This document shows positions 1 through 8,252 of a DNA stretch of 32,022 bases, in pieces. Made by a program: the position numbers and the translations under genes. The stretch covers positions 1-32,022 of the forward strand of contig JALZUF010000202.1 of the NCBI GenBank assembly GCA_023301785.1, read 5' to 3'. The notes beneath the pieces were generated by a model, which ran no database searches, was not told the origin of the DNA, and was given only the letters and a program-made list of their open reading frames with translations. How positions within the stretch are numbered: position 1 is the stretch's first letter; every line of letters begins with the position of its first letter. This stretch comes from Alphaproteobacteria bacterium. GTDB lineage: Bacteria; Pseudomonadota; Alphaproteobacteria; Micavibrionales; Micavibrionaceae.

Positions 1-1109
1 ACGGTTTCAAGTAATTCATCAACGCCTTCACCTGTTTGAGCCGAGATGGCTAAGATATTGTCATGAAATTTTGCGTCACGCTCGATCTCATCTTTTCGTT
101 CAGGCTTGCAAACATCAATCTTATTAATAACCTCAAAGATACGCTCATCGGTTTCGTATTCGATACCCAAATCTTTCATAATCGCGATAACATCTTTTTT
201 ATGTAAGTCGTAATCGGTTTGGGTTGCATCACGGACGTGCAAGATTACATCTGCATATTGTGTTTGATCCAATGTTGCGCGGAAAGATTCAATCAGGTGT
301 GTTGGCAAATCACTAATGAAGCCCACAGTGTCGGATAGAATTGTAACACGCCCAGAAGGAAGTTCGATACGGCGCAAGGTAGGATCAAGCGTAGCAAAGA
401 GTAGATCTTTGGCAAAAACCTTCGCGCCCGTGACGCGGTTGAACAATGTCGATTTACCCGCATTGGTATAGCCAACAAGCGCGATAACAGGGAATGGAAC
501 ACGCTCACGCGCCTTGCGCCCAAGCTCACGCGTTTTACGGACTTTTTCAAGTTCACGTTTAAGGTTTGAGATGCGTTCTGCAATCATACGGCGGTCAAGC
601 TCGATCTGACTTTCCCCTGGTCCACCAATAAAGCTCTGTCCGCCGCGTTGTCTTTCCAAGTGCGACCATGCTTTGACTAAGCGCGATTTTTGATAGTTAA
701 GCTGAGCCAGCTCAACCTGAATACGACCCTCTTTGGTTTGCGCGCGCGCGCCAAAGATTTCTAAGATCAGACCTGTACGGTCAATAATCTTGGCGTTGAA
801 TTGCTTTTCAAGGTTACGTTGCTGAACGGGTGACAATGTATAATTAATCATCACGATATTAGGTTCATGTTCCTTTATCGCTTTATGGATGTTCTCTCGT
901 GTACCTTTACCAAACAGATGCCCTGGATTAATGCGGCTAATGTTTACTTGCATCGCATCAGCGATATCCAAGTTAATGGCTTTTGCCAAGCCACAGGCTT
1001 CGCCCATGGCTTGTTCAGCATCCCCACGCTCTAATGTTGGGGTCTTGGTAAAAATAGGATGAACGATCAGCGCCGTTTCAGCCTGCTCTGTATGAATTAT
1101 TTCTGACAA
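1..1109 (-). CDS. hflX: GTPase HflX, ribosome-associated (3' end cut off by window edge)
   Basis: HflX is a translation-factor-type GTPase that binds the large ribosomal subunit and rescues or splits stalled ribosomes. I translated the minus strand: an N-terminal HflX domain carries the family motif GGPGESQ (about residues 162-168), then a G domain with P-loop GYTNAGKST (213-221), G3 DTVGF (260-264) and G4 NKID (329-332). About 369 residues are present; the family is usually 420-450, so the C-terminus lies outside the window. The start is TTG at 1109, the first start-type codon after the in-frame hfq stop; the next ATG is far inside the domain. The stop of hfq and this TTG are separated by one codon in the same frame, so translation by reinitiation is likely. 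It is the last visible gene of the ntrYX-hfq run. Confidence 0.95.
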   Translation of the reverse strand, partial: MSEIIHTEQAETALIVHPIFTKTPTLERGDAEQAMGEACGLAKAINLDIADAMQVNISRINPGHLFGKGTRENIHKAIKEHEPNIVMINYTLSPVQQRNLEKQFNAKIIDRTGLILEIFGARAQTKEGRIQVELAQLNYQKSRLVKAWSHLERQRGGQSFIGGPGESQIELDRRMIAERISNLKRELEKVRKTRELGRKARERVPFPVIALVGYTNAGKSTLFNRVTGAKVFAKDLLFATLDPTLRRIELPSGRVTILSDTVGFISDLPTHLIESFRATLDQTQYADVILHVRDATQTDYDLHKKDVIAIMKDLGIEYETDERIFEVINKIDVCKPERKDEIERDAKFHDNILAISAQTGEGVDELLET

Positions 1110-1112
1110 GAC

Positions 1113-1358
1113 TTATTCGTCTTCACCATGTTCTTGCAAGTCCAAAGGCCCGCCCGGCATGATTGTTGAAATCGCGTGTTTATAAACCAGTTGAACATGG
1201 CTTTCACGGCGAAGCAGCATAGAAAAATTATCGAACCACGTAATAACACCTTGCAGCTTAACGCCGTTCACAAGGAAGACAGTCACAGTCATTTTTTCTT
1301 TACGGATTTTATTGAGGAAAACGTCTTGAACGTTTTGAGTTTTTGTTTTTTCGGGCAT
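1113..1358 (-). CDS. hfq: RNA chaperone Hfq
   Basis: Hfq is a hexameric Sm-like ring that pairs small RNAs with mRNAs. The 81-residue product has the usual length for alphaproteobacteria. Sm1 is seen as the stretch from VFLVNGVKLQG to WFDNF, and Sm2 as the YKHAIST block near residues 59-65 with the conserved K-H pair that contacts U-rich RNA. The tail is short and acidic (EHGEDE). A purine-rich ribosome site (AAGAGGATC) lies about 8 bases before the ATG. hflX follows after one codon; a HAD phosphatase lies 76 bp upstream, a gap large enough for a promoter of its own although I see no convincing one. Confidence 0.98.
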   Translation of the reverse strand: MPEKTKTQNVQDVFLNKIRKEKMTVTVFLVNGVKLQGVITWFDNFSMLLRRESHVQLVYKHAISTIMPGGPLDLQEHGEDE

Positions 1359-1434
1359 CTATAATGATCCTCTTATTATGTTTTATCTCTATTAAGGTCT
1401 TAATTAGCGCGTAATCTAAGGTATATCAAGGGTT

Positions 1435-2124
1435 TTATGCGGCTTTGGCTGTATTTAGAAGGTCTATAAGCTCGCTTAAATTATGACAGGCGTAATCTGG
1501 CGCGTATTTTTCGATCAAATCAGGTCTGGGTTTATCGGATTGAACAAGAACAACATCACACTTGGCGTTTTGAGCACAAAGCAAATCTGTTTCGGTGTCG
1601 CCAACATAAAGAATATCCTGAGGTGTTAAATCACCTTGTTTTTGACCAAGGGCCATGTAAAGCGGATCAGCGGCAGGTTTATCTTTTTCTGCCTGTCCCG
1701 CACCAACAATAGTTTCAAATTGGTCACGCCAGCCGACATGGTCAACTTCGATGTTCAACGTTTTATGACGCTTATTGCTAACGATACTCATAGGGATATT
1801 GTGCGATGTAATATTTTCAAATAAATCAATCACACCATCCATAGGTTTTAAATATTTCAAATGATGCTCTTCAACATAGCCATAGAGAATATCTTGCGCC
1901 TCATCAGATTTATCTCCGTATACAAGTGGATAATATTCGCGCGCAGACATACTGGCTTGACCAAGAAAATCTTCCATCGTCCAAAGGTCGTGATCGTAAT
2001 GTTTGCGAACATGGTTATGAGCGTCCAAAATAAGACCGCATGTGTCAACCAATGTGCCATCCCAATCAAAGATGATGGCTTTATATTTTGATATAATCAT
2101 TTTATCTATAGTCCCGCTTCCCAT
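1435..2124 (-). CDS. HAD-superfamily hydrolase, phosphoglycolate phosphatase-like
   Basis: A haloacid dehalogenase-fold phosphatase of 229 residues. All four motifs are visible: motif I DWDGTLVDT with nucleophile D20 and general acid D22, motif II S116-N117, motif III K149, and motif IV GDTETD (175-180) for Mg2+. The alpha-helical cap between residues about 30 and 100 resembles Gph/PGP-type enzymes, so a small phosphorylated metabolite such as 2-phosphoglycolate is plausible, but the substrate cannot be read from sequence. The chosen ATG at 2124 has a good ribosome site (GGAGAG, 8-base spacing) and overlaps the transaminase stop by 19 bp. An internal ATG at 2100, giving 221 residues, would also leave the domain whole. 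Confidence 0.9.
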   Translation of the reverse strand: MGSGTIDKMIISKYKAIIFDWDGTLVDTCGLILDAHNHVRKHYDHDLWTMEDFLGQASMSAREYYPLVYGDKSDEAQDILYGYVEEHHLKYLKPMDGVIDLFENITSHNIPMSIVSNKRHKTLNIEVDHVGWRDQFETIVGAGQAEKDKPAADPLYMALGQKQGDLTPQDILYVGDTETDLLCAQNAKCDVVLVQSDKPRPDLIEKYAPDYACHNLSELIDLLNTAKAA

Positions 2125-2981
2125 GAAATTTGCTCTCCGCGCAAGCCATCGGCATAGGCGCGATATTCTTTATATAAAAGTTCAGTAATTTTCCCACGTT
2201 TACCATTAAAAATGTCATGTCCATCAATATTGTTAATAGGAACAATTAAAGACGTTGCACTTGAGTTAAAGGCCTCATCAGCTTCATAAGCTTCTTGAGG
2301 TTTAAATTTACGCTCTTCAAATTTAATATCACTATCACGACAAAGCTTTTCGATTGCCGTACGTGTTATACCTTTTAAAATATTATGCGAGACTGGGCGG
2401 GTAATAATGGTGCCATCTTTAATGATATAGGCGTTGCTGGCAGAGGCTTCGTTCACGTAGCCTTCTGGGTCTAGCATCCATGCGTCGCCATAACCTTCAT
2501 CAAGCGCATTCTGTTTAGCCATTGACTGCGGGAGCAATAACACGGTTTTAATATCACGGCGTTTCCAGCGTTGATCTTCAGTTGTCTTAACGCTTATGGG
2601 CGAAATTTGACCACTGAAATCATAATCATAGGCGATGATAAAAAGTGTTTGCGGTGTGTCCGCATCAGGAAAAGCAAAGTCTCGTTTCGCGGCGCCGCGT
2701 GATACCTGTAGGTAGATGGCCGCATTTTTTTGACGGTTACGTCGAACAACTTCACGCATTAAAAAGCGTAAACTTTCCCGCGTAACGGGCATATCCATTT
2801 GAAGCTCTTTTAAGGAACGTTCTAGACGATCCAAGTGTCCAGTTTCATCCGCCATATGACCATGAATACAGGCGATGACTTCGTAGACGCCATCACCCAT
2901 CAAGAACCCACGATCTTCTGGGCTGACTGAGGCGTGAGCAGGAGAAATATATTGTCCATTTAAATAACAAATACGTGACAT
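2106..2981 (-). CDS. dat: D-amino acid transaminase-like class IV PLP aminotransferase
   Basis: A fold-type IV PLP aminotransferase of 291 residues that would interconvert D-amino acids and 2-oxo acids, for example supplying D-Glu or D-Ala for the cell wall. The PLP lysine is K145 in RRDIK, the same number as in Bacillus D-AAT, and E178 in VNEASASN would contact the pyridine nitrogen. Early motifs RGFLMGDGVYEV and LQVSRGAAKR are typical of D-AATs rather than branched-chain enzymes. The position after R100-D101, where canonical D-AATs have the carboxylate-binding histidine, is F102 here, so substrate preference may differ. The ATG shares one base with the trkA stop (TAATG), indicating coupled translation. 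Placement between trkA and hfq is a common alphaproteobacterial arrangement. Confidence 0.87.
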   Translation of the reverse strand: MSRICYLNGQYISPAHASVSPEDRGFLMGDGVYEVIACIHGHMADETGHLDRLERSLKELQMDMPVTRESLRFLMREVVRRNRQKNAAIYLQVSRGAAKRDFAFPDADTPQTLFIIAYDYDFSGQISPISVKTTEDQRWKRRDIKTVLLLPQSMAKQNALDEGYGDAWMLDPEGYVNEASASNAYIIKDGTIITRPVSHNILKGITRTAIEKLCRDSDIKFEERKFKPQEAYEADEAFNSSATSLIVPINNIDGHDIFNGKRGKITELLYKEYRAYADGLRGEQISWEAGL

Positions 2982-4357
2982 TAGAATATATCCACTTGTG
3001 CTGAGAACATTTTTTCGACGCTGTGCGCTTCGCCTTGTTTTGTTAAGATAACAACGTGGTCCCCCGCTTTGATAGAGGTTTCTGCCGTTGGCATAATTGT
3101 CTCATTATTACGTATGATGGCACAAACATACACGTCCTTCGGGAAGTCTATGTTTTTCATCGGCGTGTTAAGAATACTGGTGGATTCAGAGGCTTCGATT
3201 TCTAATACTTCGGCGTAATTACCAAGAAGATTATGAACGGCTTTAACGCGCCCTCTTCTAACGTGGCGCATAACGCTTGATACGGTTATGGCTTTGGGGG
3301 AAACCACAGCGCCTAAACCAAGTGTACCTGTGACGGCATTATAGCTCTCTCGGTTCACTAATGGGATGACACGGTCGCAGCCATATTGTTTGGCCAATAA
3401 GCTGGCGAGGATGTTTGTTTCATCATCTTCTGTAACGGCAATCAATGTATCTGTTTGTGCTATATTGGCTTCTTCCAAGATTTTCTTATCAAGGCCAGAG
3501 GCATTCAATATCAAAACGTCTTCTAATATCTCGCTTAGTTCAATAGCGCGATTTGAGCAACTTTCAATTATCTTCACATTGACGTTGCTTTGAGTTTTTT
3601 GAATTTGGCGAATAAGGCTGAGGCCGATATTACCGCCACCGACGATAATGATGTCTTGTGCTTTTTGTTCTTCGTGACCAAAGCTTGCGAGAATACGCTT
3701 CAGTTGCTTTTTCTCTGCGATGAAAAAGACTTCATCGTTAATCAGCATTTGATCATCAGCCTTGGGTATGAAGCCAACACCCTTACGTACGATTGTGACA
3801 ATACGGGCATTCATGTCTGGGAATAGTGACGAGAGTTGTTTAAGGCGCGTATTCACAAGCGGGCAATCTTCTTCGCATAGCACGCCACATAGAAAGAGCT
3901 TTTCATCAGCCAATGGCGACACACTGGTCGTTCCTGGAATGGATAGGCGCATATCAAAGGCTTTTGCGACTTCAACTTCGGGCGAAATAATCACATCAAT
4001 CGGCATATGGGCACGGCTAAATAGATTTGCCCACGCAGGATCCCTGAAGACTTGGTCGCGAATACGCGCAATTTTCTTTGGGACGTTGAACAGAGAGTGA
4101 GCAACCTGACAAGCAACCATGTTGACTTCATCATGTTCCGTCACAGCGATAATCATGTCGGCCTCGTTCGCGCCAGCTGCGTTTAAGACTTCTGGGCTTG
4201 AGGCAGAGCCAACGATACCATTGGCATCTAAATCCATGTTGATGCGCGCAATCATTTCAGGCGATTGATCGATGATGGTGACGTCGTTGCTTTCGCGTGA
4301 CAAATACGCCCCGATGCTAAAGCCGACCTCTCCTGCTCCACAAATAATAACCCGCAT
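2981..4357 (-). CDS. trkA: Trk potassium uptake system peripheral protein TrkA
   Basis: TrkA is the cytoplasmic NAD(H)-binding regulatory ring of the Trk/Ktr potassium transporter. The 458 residues contain two RCK units in tandem, as expected for full-length TrkA: the first Rossmann motif is GAGEVG (residues 7-12) and the second GGGNIG (240-245), each followed by an acidic residue near the end of beta-2 and a TrkA-C ligand domain (about 140-220 and 370-455). The pore subunit TrkH is not in this window. It begins 15 bp after the ntrX stop and ends in a one-base overlap with the transaminase gene, so it is probably co-transcribed with ntrYX. The link between K+ uptake and NtrYX is positional inference only. 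Confidence 0.95.
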   Translation of the reverse strand: MRVIICGAGEVGFSIGAYLSRESNDVTIIDQSPEMIARINMDLDANGIVGSASSPEVLNAAGANEADMIIAVTEHDEVNMVACQVAHSLFNVPKKIARIRDQVFRDPAWANLFSRAHMPIDVIISPEVEVAKAFDMRLSIPGTTSVSPLADEKLFLCGVLCEEDCPLVNTRLKQLSSLFPDMNARIVTIVRKGVGFIPKADDQMLINDEVFFIAEKKQLKRILASFGHEEQKAQDIIIVGGGNIGLSLIRQIQKTQSNVNVKIIESCSNRAIELSEILEDVLILNASGLDKKILEEANIAQTDTLIAVTEDDETNILASLLAKQYGCDRVIPLVNRESYNAVTGTLGLGAVVSPKAITVSSVMRHVRRGRVKAVHNLLGNYAEVLEIEASESTSILNTPMKNIDFPKDVYVCAIIRNNETIMPTAETSIKAGDHVVILTKQGEAHSVEKMFSAQVDIF

Positions 4358-4372
4358 ATCTAACTTTCGAAT

Positions 4373-5803
4373 TTAAGCTGTTTTAATATGGGCGACATTG
4401 CCCTGTTTGATATCTTGGTTACCATTTTGGGTGTCATTGATAGAAATATCAAGAGACTTTAATTTTCGATGCAGGGCAGAGCGCTCCATGCCGATAAATT
4501 CGGCTGTTTGAGAGACATTTCCTTTAAAGCGGGTAATTTGACGCGTTAGGTAATCTTTCTCAAAACTCTCGCGGGCCTCGCGTAAGGTCTGCGCTGTGTA
4601 ATCAATTTGCACCGAGTCGGAAGCTTCAATAGTCTTTCCCGAAAGCTCAGGAGGAAGATCTTCTTTGGTCAGTTTTGCTTTTTGATCTGGTTGTGGTGTC
4701 ATAATGGTGATCCATTCCATCATGTTCTTAAGCTGGCGGACATTACCCGGCCAAGCGTAATTTTGAAGATGAAATAGAGAATCATTAGAAAATACACGCT
4801 TAGGTTGCCCCATCTGAGCAGCAAACTGTGTAAGGAAATGTTCTATCAATGGTTTGATATCTTCGTTGCGGTCTCTTAATGATGGAATTTGTAAATTAAC
4901 AACGTTAAGGCGATAAAAAAGATCTTCTCGGAAGTCGCCTTTTTCAATCAGTGTGCTTAAATCTTTATTCGTAGACGCAAGAAAACGTACATCTACGGAA
5001 ATTGTTTCATCTGAACCAACAGGCTGAATTTTGTTTTCTTGTAAAACGCGAAGAATTTTAGCTTGGGTTTCCAAGGGCATATCTGCAATTTCATCTAAAA
5101 AAACAGTTCCTTCATTCGCTAGCTCCAGTAAGCCCTTTTTACTTTCGCCATCTTGTAACGTGCCAAACAATTCTTCTTCCAAGCGCTCAGGGTGTAGCGC
5201 AGCGCAATTTATAACCATGAAAGGGGCGTTGTTACGATTGGATAGTTTGTGAATAGTCTTTGCGACAATTTCCTTACCTGTGCCGCCCTCACCTGTGATG
5301 ATAACGCGGCTGTTAGTGGGAGCGATTTTCTCAATCTGACTTTTGATTTGTTGGATGGCAGTAGATTTACCAATAAGCTCATGATCGTTTTTGGTGTTTT
5401 CAGCTTTTAATGATTGGTTTTCTTTCTTCAGGTTCGCCGTTTCTAAGGCGCGGTTCATCATTAATAATAAACGATCGGATTTAAAGGGCTTTTCAATGAA
5501 GTCATAAGCGCCATGTTTAATGGCGGTGACGGCAGTTTCAATCGTACCGTGACCACTAATCATTAGGATAGGCAGCAACGTTTGTTCTTTTTTGATTTCT
5601 TCTAAAACTTCTAAGCCGTCTAGTTTGCTGTCTTGAAGCCAAATGTCCAAGATAACTAAGTCTGGAGTTTTGGTTTCTAAGGCTTCTAAGGCTTGTGTTG
5701 AGTTCGCAGCTTCACGCACTTTATAACCCTCATCCTCAAGGATACCGCGTATCAAACTTCTGATATCGTCTTCGTCATCAACAATAAGTATATCTTGAGC
5801 CAT
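4373..5803 (-). CDS. ntrX: Response regulator NtrX
   Basis: NtrX is the partner regulator of sensor kinase NtrY in alphaproteobacteria, linked to nitrogen, redox and envelope control. In 476 residues I see a receiver domain with phosphoacceptor D53 and K105, an AAA+ domain with Walker A GEGGTGKE (171-178) and Walker B VFLDE (234-238), and a Fis-type helix-turn-helix near 428-450 (GNVSQTAEFIGM). The sigma-54-contacting GAFTGA loop is missing: after ELFG the sequence runs directly to TLQDGESKKG. That is characteristic of NtrX and implies it does not activate sigma-54 in the NtrC manner. It follows ntrY after 5 bp. The C-terminal 25 residues beyond the helix-turn-helix are polar and of unknown role. 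Confidence 0.96.
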   Translation of the reverse strand: MAQDILIVDDEDDIRSLIRGILEDEGYKVREAANSTQALEALETKTPDLVILDIWLQDSKLDGLEVLEEIKKEQTLLPILMISGHGTIETAVTAIKHGAYDFIEKPFKSDRLLLMMNRALETANLKKENQSLKAENTKNDHELIGKSTAIQQIKSQIEKIAPTNSRVIITGEGGTGKEIVAKTIHKLSNRNNAPFMVINCAALHPERLEEELFGTLQDGESKKGLLELANEGTVFLDEIADMPLETQAKILRVLQENKIQPVGSDETISVDVRFLASTNKDLSTLIEKGDFREDLFYRLNVVNLQIPSLRDRNEDIKPLIEHFLTQFAAQMGQPKRVFSNDSLFHLQNYAWPGNVRQLKNMMEWITIMTPQPDQKAKLTKEDLPPELSGKTIEASDSVQIDYTAQTLREARESFEKDYLTRQITRFKGNVSQTAEFIGMERSALHRKLKSLDISINDTQNGNQDIKQGNVAHIKTA

Positions 5804-5808
5804 GTTAG

Positions 5809-8160
5809 TTACGCGCGTTTCTTGATTGTTTGGTTAGAATGTTGTTCACCCATAGGGATCACTAAAGAAACGGTTGCGCCGCCCATATCGTTCCATTCGG
5901 GAATGTCTTTAATTTTGTTACTCGTACCTATTATCAATTCGCCACTGTGATCGCTCATGATTTTCTTTACGATGGAAAGGCCTAAGCCTGTTCCTTTGGC
6001 GCGGTGGGTAATATAAGGCTCGCTCAATTTGTTAGGGTCTTCATCCTTCGGTAAGCCTGGGCCATTATCGGCTACGGCTATGATTAGTTGATCCTCTACA
6101 TCATCGTGATGAAAGATAATATTAAGAGCACCCTTTTTGTCAGAGGATGCGATAGAATCTAACGCGTTTTGAATAAGGTTTGTGAGCGCTTGACGAATTT
6201 GCTGAATGTCACATTTGATATTTAACGCTGAATTTGAAGCGGCATTGCCAGTAATTTCAAATTCAATATCGCCGTTGGCCGCTTTTTGGAAGATCACGAT
6301 ATCTTTTAATTCAGATAGAATATTATGCTCGCGCATGATGGCTTCAGGCATACGGGCAAAATCAGAAAATTCATTTACCATGCGACCAATATCTTCTACG
6401 TGACGGATGATTGTGTCGGTACAAATTTCAAAAATTTCACGATCTTCTTTGATTTGACCAATATATTTACGGCGCAAACGTTCTGCGGATAACTGTATCG
6501 GTGTTAGAGGGTTTTTGATCTCATGAGCAATACGGCGTGCTACATCTGCCCAAGCCGCTTTACGTTGTGCAGATTGTAGTTCAGTGATGTCATCAAAAGT
6601 GAGCACTGCGCCCTGCTCCGCCTCACCAATAAGCTCAATAGCAATACGTACAATCAATGTTAATTTATGACCATCTTCGGTAACAAATGGCACCTCGGAT
6701 TGAATGATTTTGTTGGGCTTGTCATGTGCTTGCTCTAAAAGCTCTCGAAGTTCAGGCACGATGGCAGTAATATCTTGATGAATAAGCTCTTGAGAGTTTT
6801 GTCCAAACAACTCCCCTGCCATGCTGTTGGCTAAAGTAATATTACCTTTATAATTTACACCAACAACCCCCGCAGAAACACCAGTTAGAACGGTTTCAGT
6901 GAGGCGGCGACGTTGATCGAGCTGCCTGTTGGTTGTAATCAACTCGTCACGTTGCTGTTGCATCTGCTCGGTCATGCGGTTGAAGGATTGCGCCAGATAA
7001 TCAAATTCTTCAATTTGTTTTTGCCTTGGTACGCGAGCGGTCAAATCCCCTGCCCGAACGCGATCAGAGGCGGATATCATTGTACTTATAGGCGCAACCA
7101 GTTGCCTGGCCAGCACAATACCAATCCACATGGCGGCAAGAAGGAGCAAAAGCGCCACTACGACAAAAATCATCGTAACAGTGATTTGAAGGCCAGAATA
7201 CTGCCCCTCAAGCTGGGCATATTTTTCGGTTGCATCACGGGTGGATGCCAAGTGAGACAGAACAGCGGCATCAACGCGCCTTCCCACAAATAGATAATTA
7301 TCGTTCCCACTGTTAAGCTTAACAATGGCGCGGACACGATCATCGGTATCACTTGTAAGGACGACAACTTCACCGTCTTCTGCACGCTGTAAAATGTAAT
7401 CTGAGACATTTTCAAATGTTAGTGTGAAGGTAAGACCTGAGCGCGCTAAAATCCTACCAGATTGATCAAAGATCATCGCTTCCGAAAGATTTCTAAATAG
7501 GCTTTGTGTATCAAGCGCTTTTTCATAGGCGGCCTGGGAATCCATCATCATAATGGATTGGCGATCAATGTCGTTCGCCATGGCTAGGATATCGGCCTTT
7601 ATGACTTGCTGGTGCTCTTCTAAATACGCTTCGGCAACGGCTTGAGACTCAACAATCGCTGTACGGACGTTCTCGCTGAACCAAGTCTGCACCCCAAAGT
7701 GAAAGAAGAAGGCAGAGAATATCGCCATAATAATTGCGGGCAAGGCCGCCATAATACTAAAGATGGCGACCAAACGTACATGGAGATGTGAGCCAGCAAC
7801 ATTACGCTTACGACCGCTCCATATTGTGGTGATGCGTCTTGCGATTAATATCACGAGCGTTAATAAAATGATGAGGTCTATATTAAGCAACCAAATCACG
7901 GCATTGGGATTATCACCAAATGGTGGGCTTTCCTGTAAAGCGGCATAAGTGGCAAAACCGCTTACGACTGCGGCGGCGATTAAGAGGAAGGATAGTTTGG
8001 TTGCCCAGCTTCGTGTTGTAAAGCCACGGCGAAAACCATTTAAGCGGCTTTTGGGTCCCCATAAAGCATCCGCAAAGCCCTGCCAAAAAGCATAGCTGTT
8101 TGTAGGCTTGGCCTTGATTTGTTGTTGGTTTGCCGTTTTATCCATGCGCTCTTTAAACAT
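5809..8160 (-). CDS. ntrY: Nitrogen-regulation sensor histidine kinase NtrY
   Basis: A membrane histidine kinase of 783 residues. Hydrophobic segments lie near residues 53-74, 88-109 and 130-155, followed by an extracytoplasmic sensor region (about 160-325) and a fourth segment (326-351). A HAMP linker comes next (352-405), then a PAS domain (about 418-525), a HisKA domain with H546 in AHEIKNP, and an ATPase domain with N-box NLIQNALDS (661-669), DNGPG (698-702) and GTGLGLSI (723-730). This is the full NtrY architecture. The ATG at 8160 abuts an AAAGG ribosome site with almost no spacing; M6 at 8145 is an alternative. The gene is divergent from ispDF, and no ntrBC genes are found next to it. 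Confidence 0.96.
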   Translation of the reverse strand: MFKERMDKTANQQQIKAKPTNSYAFWQGFADALWGPKSRLNGFRRGFTTRSWATKLSFLLIAAAVVSGFATYAALQESPPFGDNPNAVIWLLNIDLIILLTLVILIARRITTIWSGRKRNVAGSHLHVRLVAIFSIMAALPAIIMAIFSAFFFHFGVQTWFSENVRTAIVESQAVAEAYLEEHQQVIKADILAMANDIDRQSIMMMDSQAAYEKALDTQSLFRNLSEAMIFDQSGRILARSGLTFTLTFENVSDYILQRAEDGEVVVLTSDTDDRVRAIVKLNSGNDNYLFVGRRVDAAVLSHLASTRDATEKYAQLEGQYSGLQITVTMIFVVVALLLLLAAMWIGIVLARQLVAPISTMISASDRVRAGDLTARVPRQKQIEEFDYLAQSFNRMTEQMQQQRDELITTNRQLDQRRRLTETVLTGVSAGVVGVNYKGNITLANSMAGELFGQNSQELIHQDITAIVPELRELLEQAHDKPNKIIQSEVPFVTEDGHKLTLIVRIAIELIGEAEQGAVLTFDDITELQSAQRKAAWADVARRIAHEIKNPLTPIQLSAERLRRKYIGQIKEDREIFEICTDTIIRHVEDIGRMVNEFSDFARMPEAIMREHNILSELKDIVIFQKAANGDIEFEITGNAASNSALNIKCDIQQIRQALTNLIQNALDSIASSDKKGALNIIFHHDDVEDQLIIAVADNGPGLPKDEDPNKLSEPYITHRAKGTGLGLSIVKKIMSDHSGELIIGTSNKIKDIPEWNDMGGATVSLVIPMGEQHSNQTIKKRA

Positions 8161-8252
8161 CCTTTAAGGGAAGTCTATAATCATATGATCGATTGACTTA
8201 GGTATCTGTTAGGACTATCAACAATTTAGTGTAAAAAAGCAAGTTAATAAAT
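8161..8252. promoter_or_regulatory. Divergent ntrY / ispDF promoter region
   Basis: This 92-bp gap must start transcription both ways. For ispDF I see TTGACT at 8193-8198 and TATCAA at 8216-8221 with a 17-bp spacer, predicting a start near 8228. A perfect 10-bp palindrome ATCATATGAT sits at 8180-8189, between that promoter and the ntrY start, where a regulator could act on ntrY. No convincing -35/-10 pair was found for ntrY. Confidence 0.5.

Noticed and set aside
4373..5803. Missing GAFTGA loop in NtrX taken as a sign of gene decay
   Set aside because: Loss of the sigma-54 contact loop is normal for NtrX, and Walker A, Walker B and the helix-turn-helix are intact.
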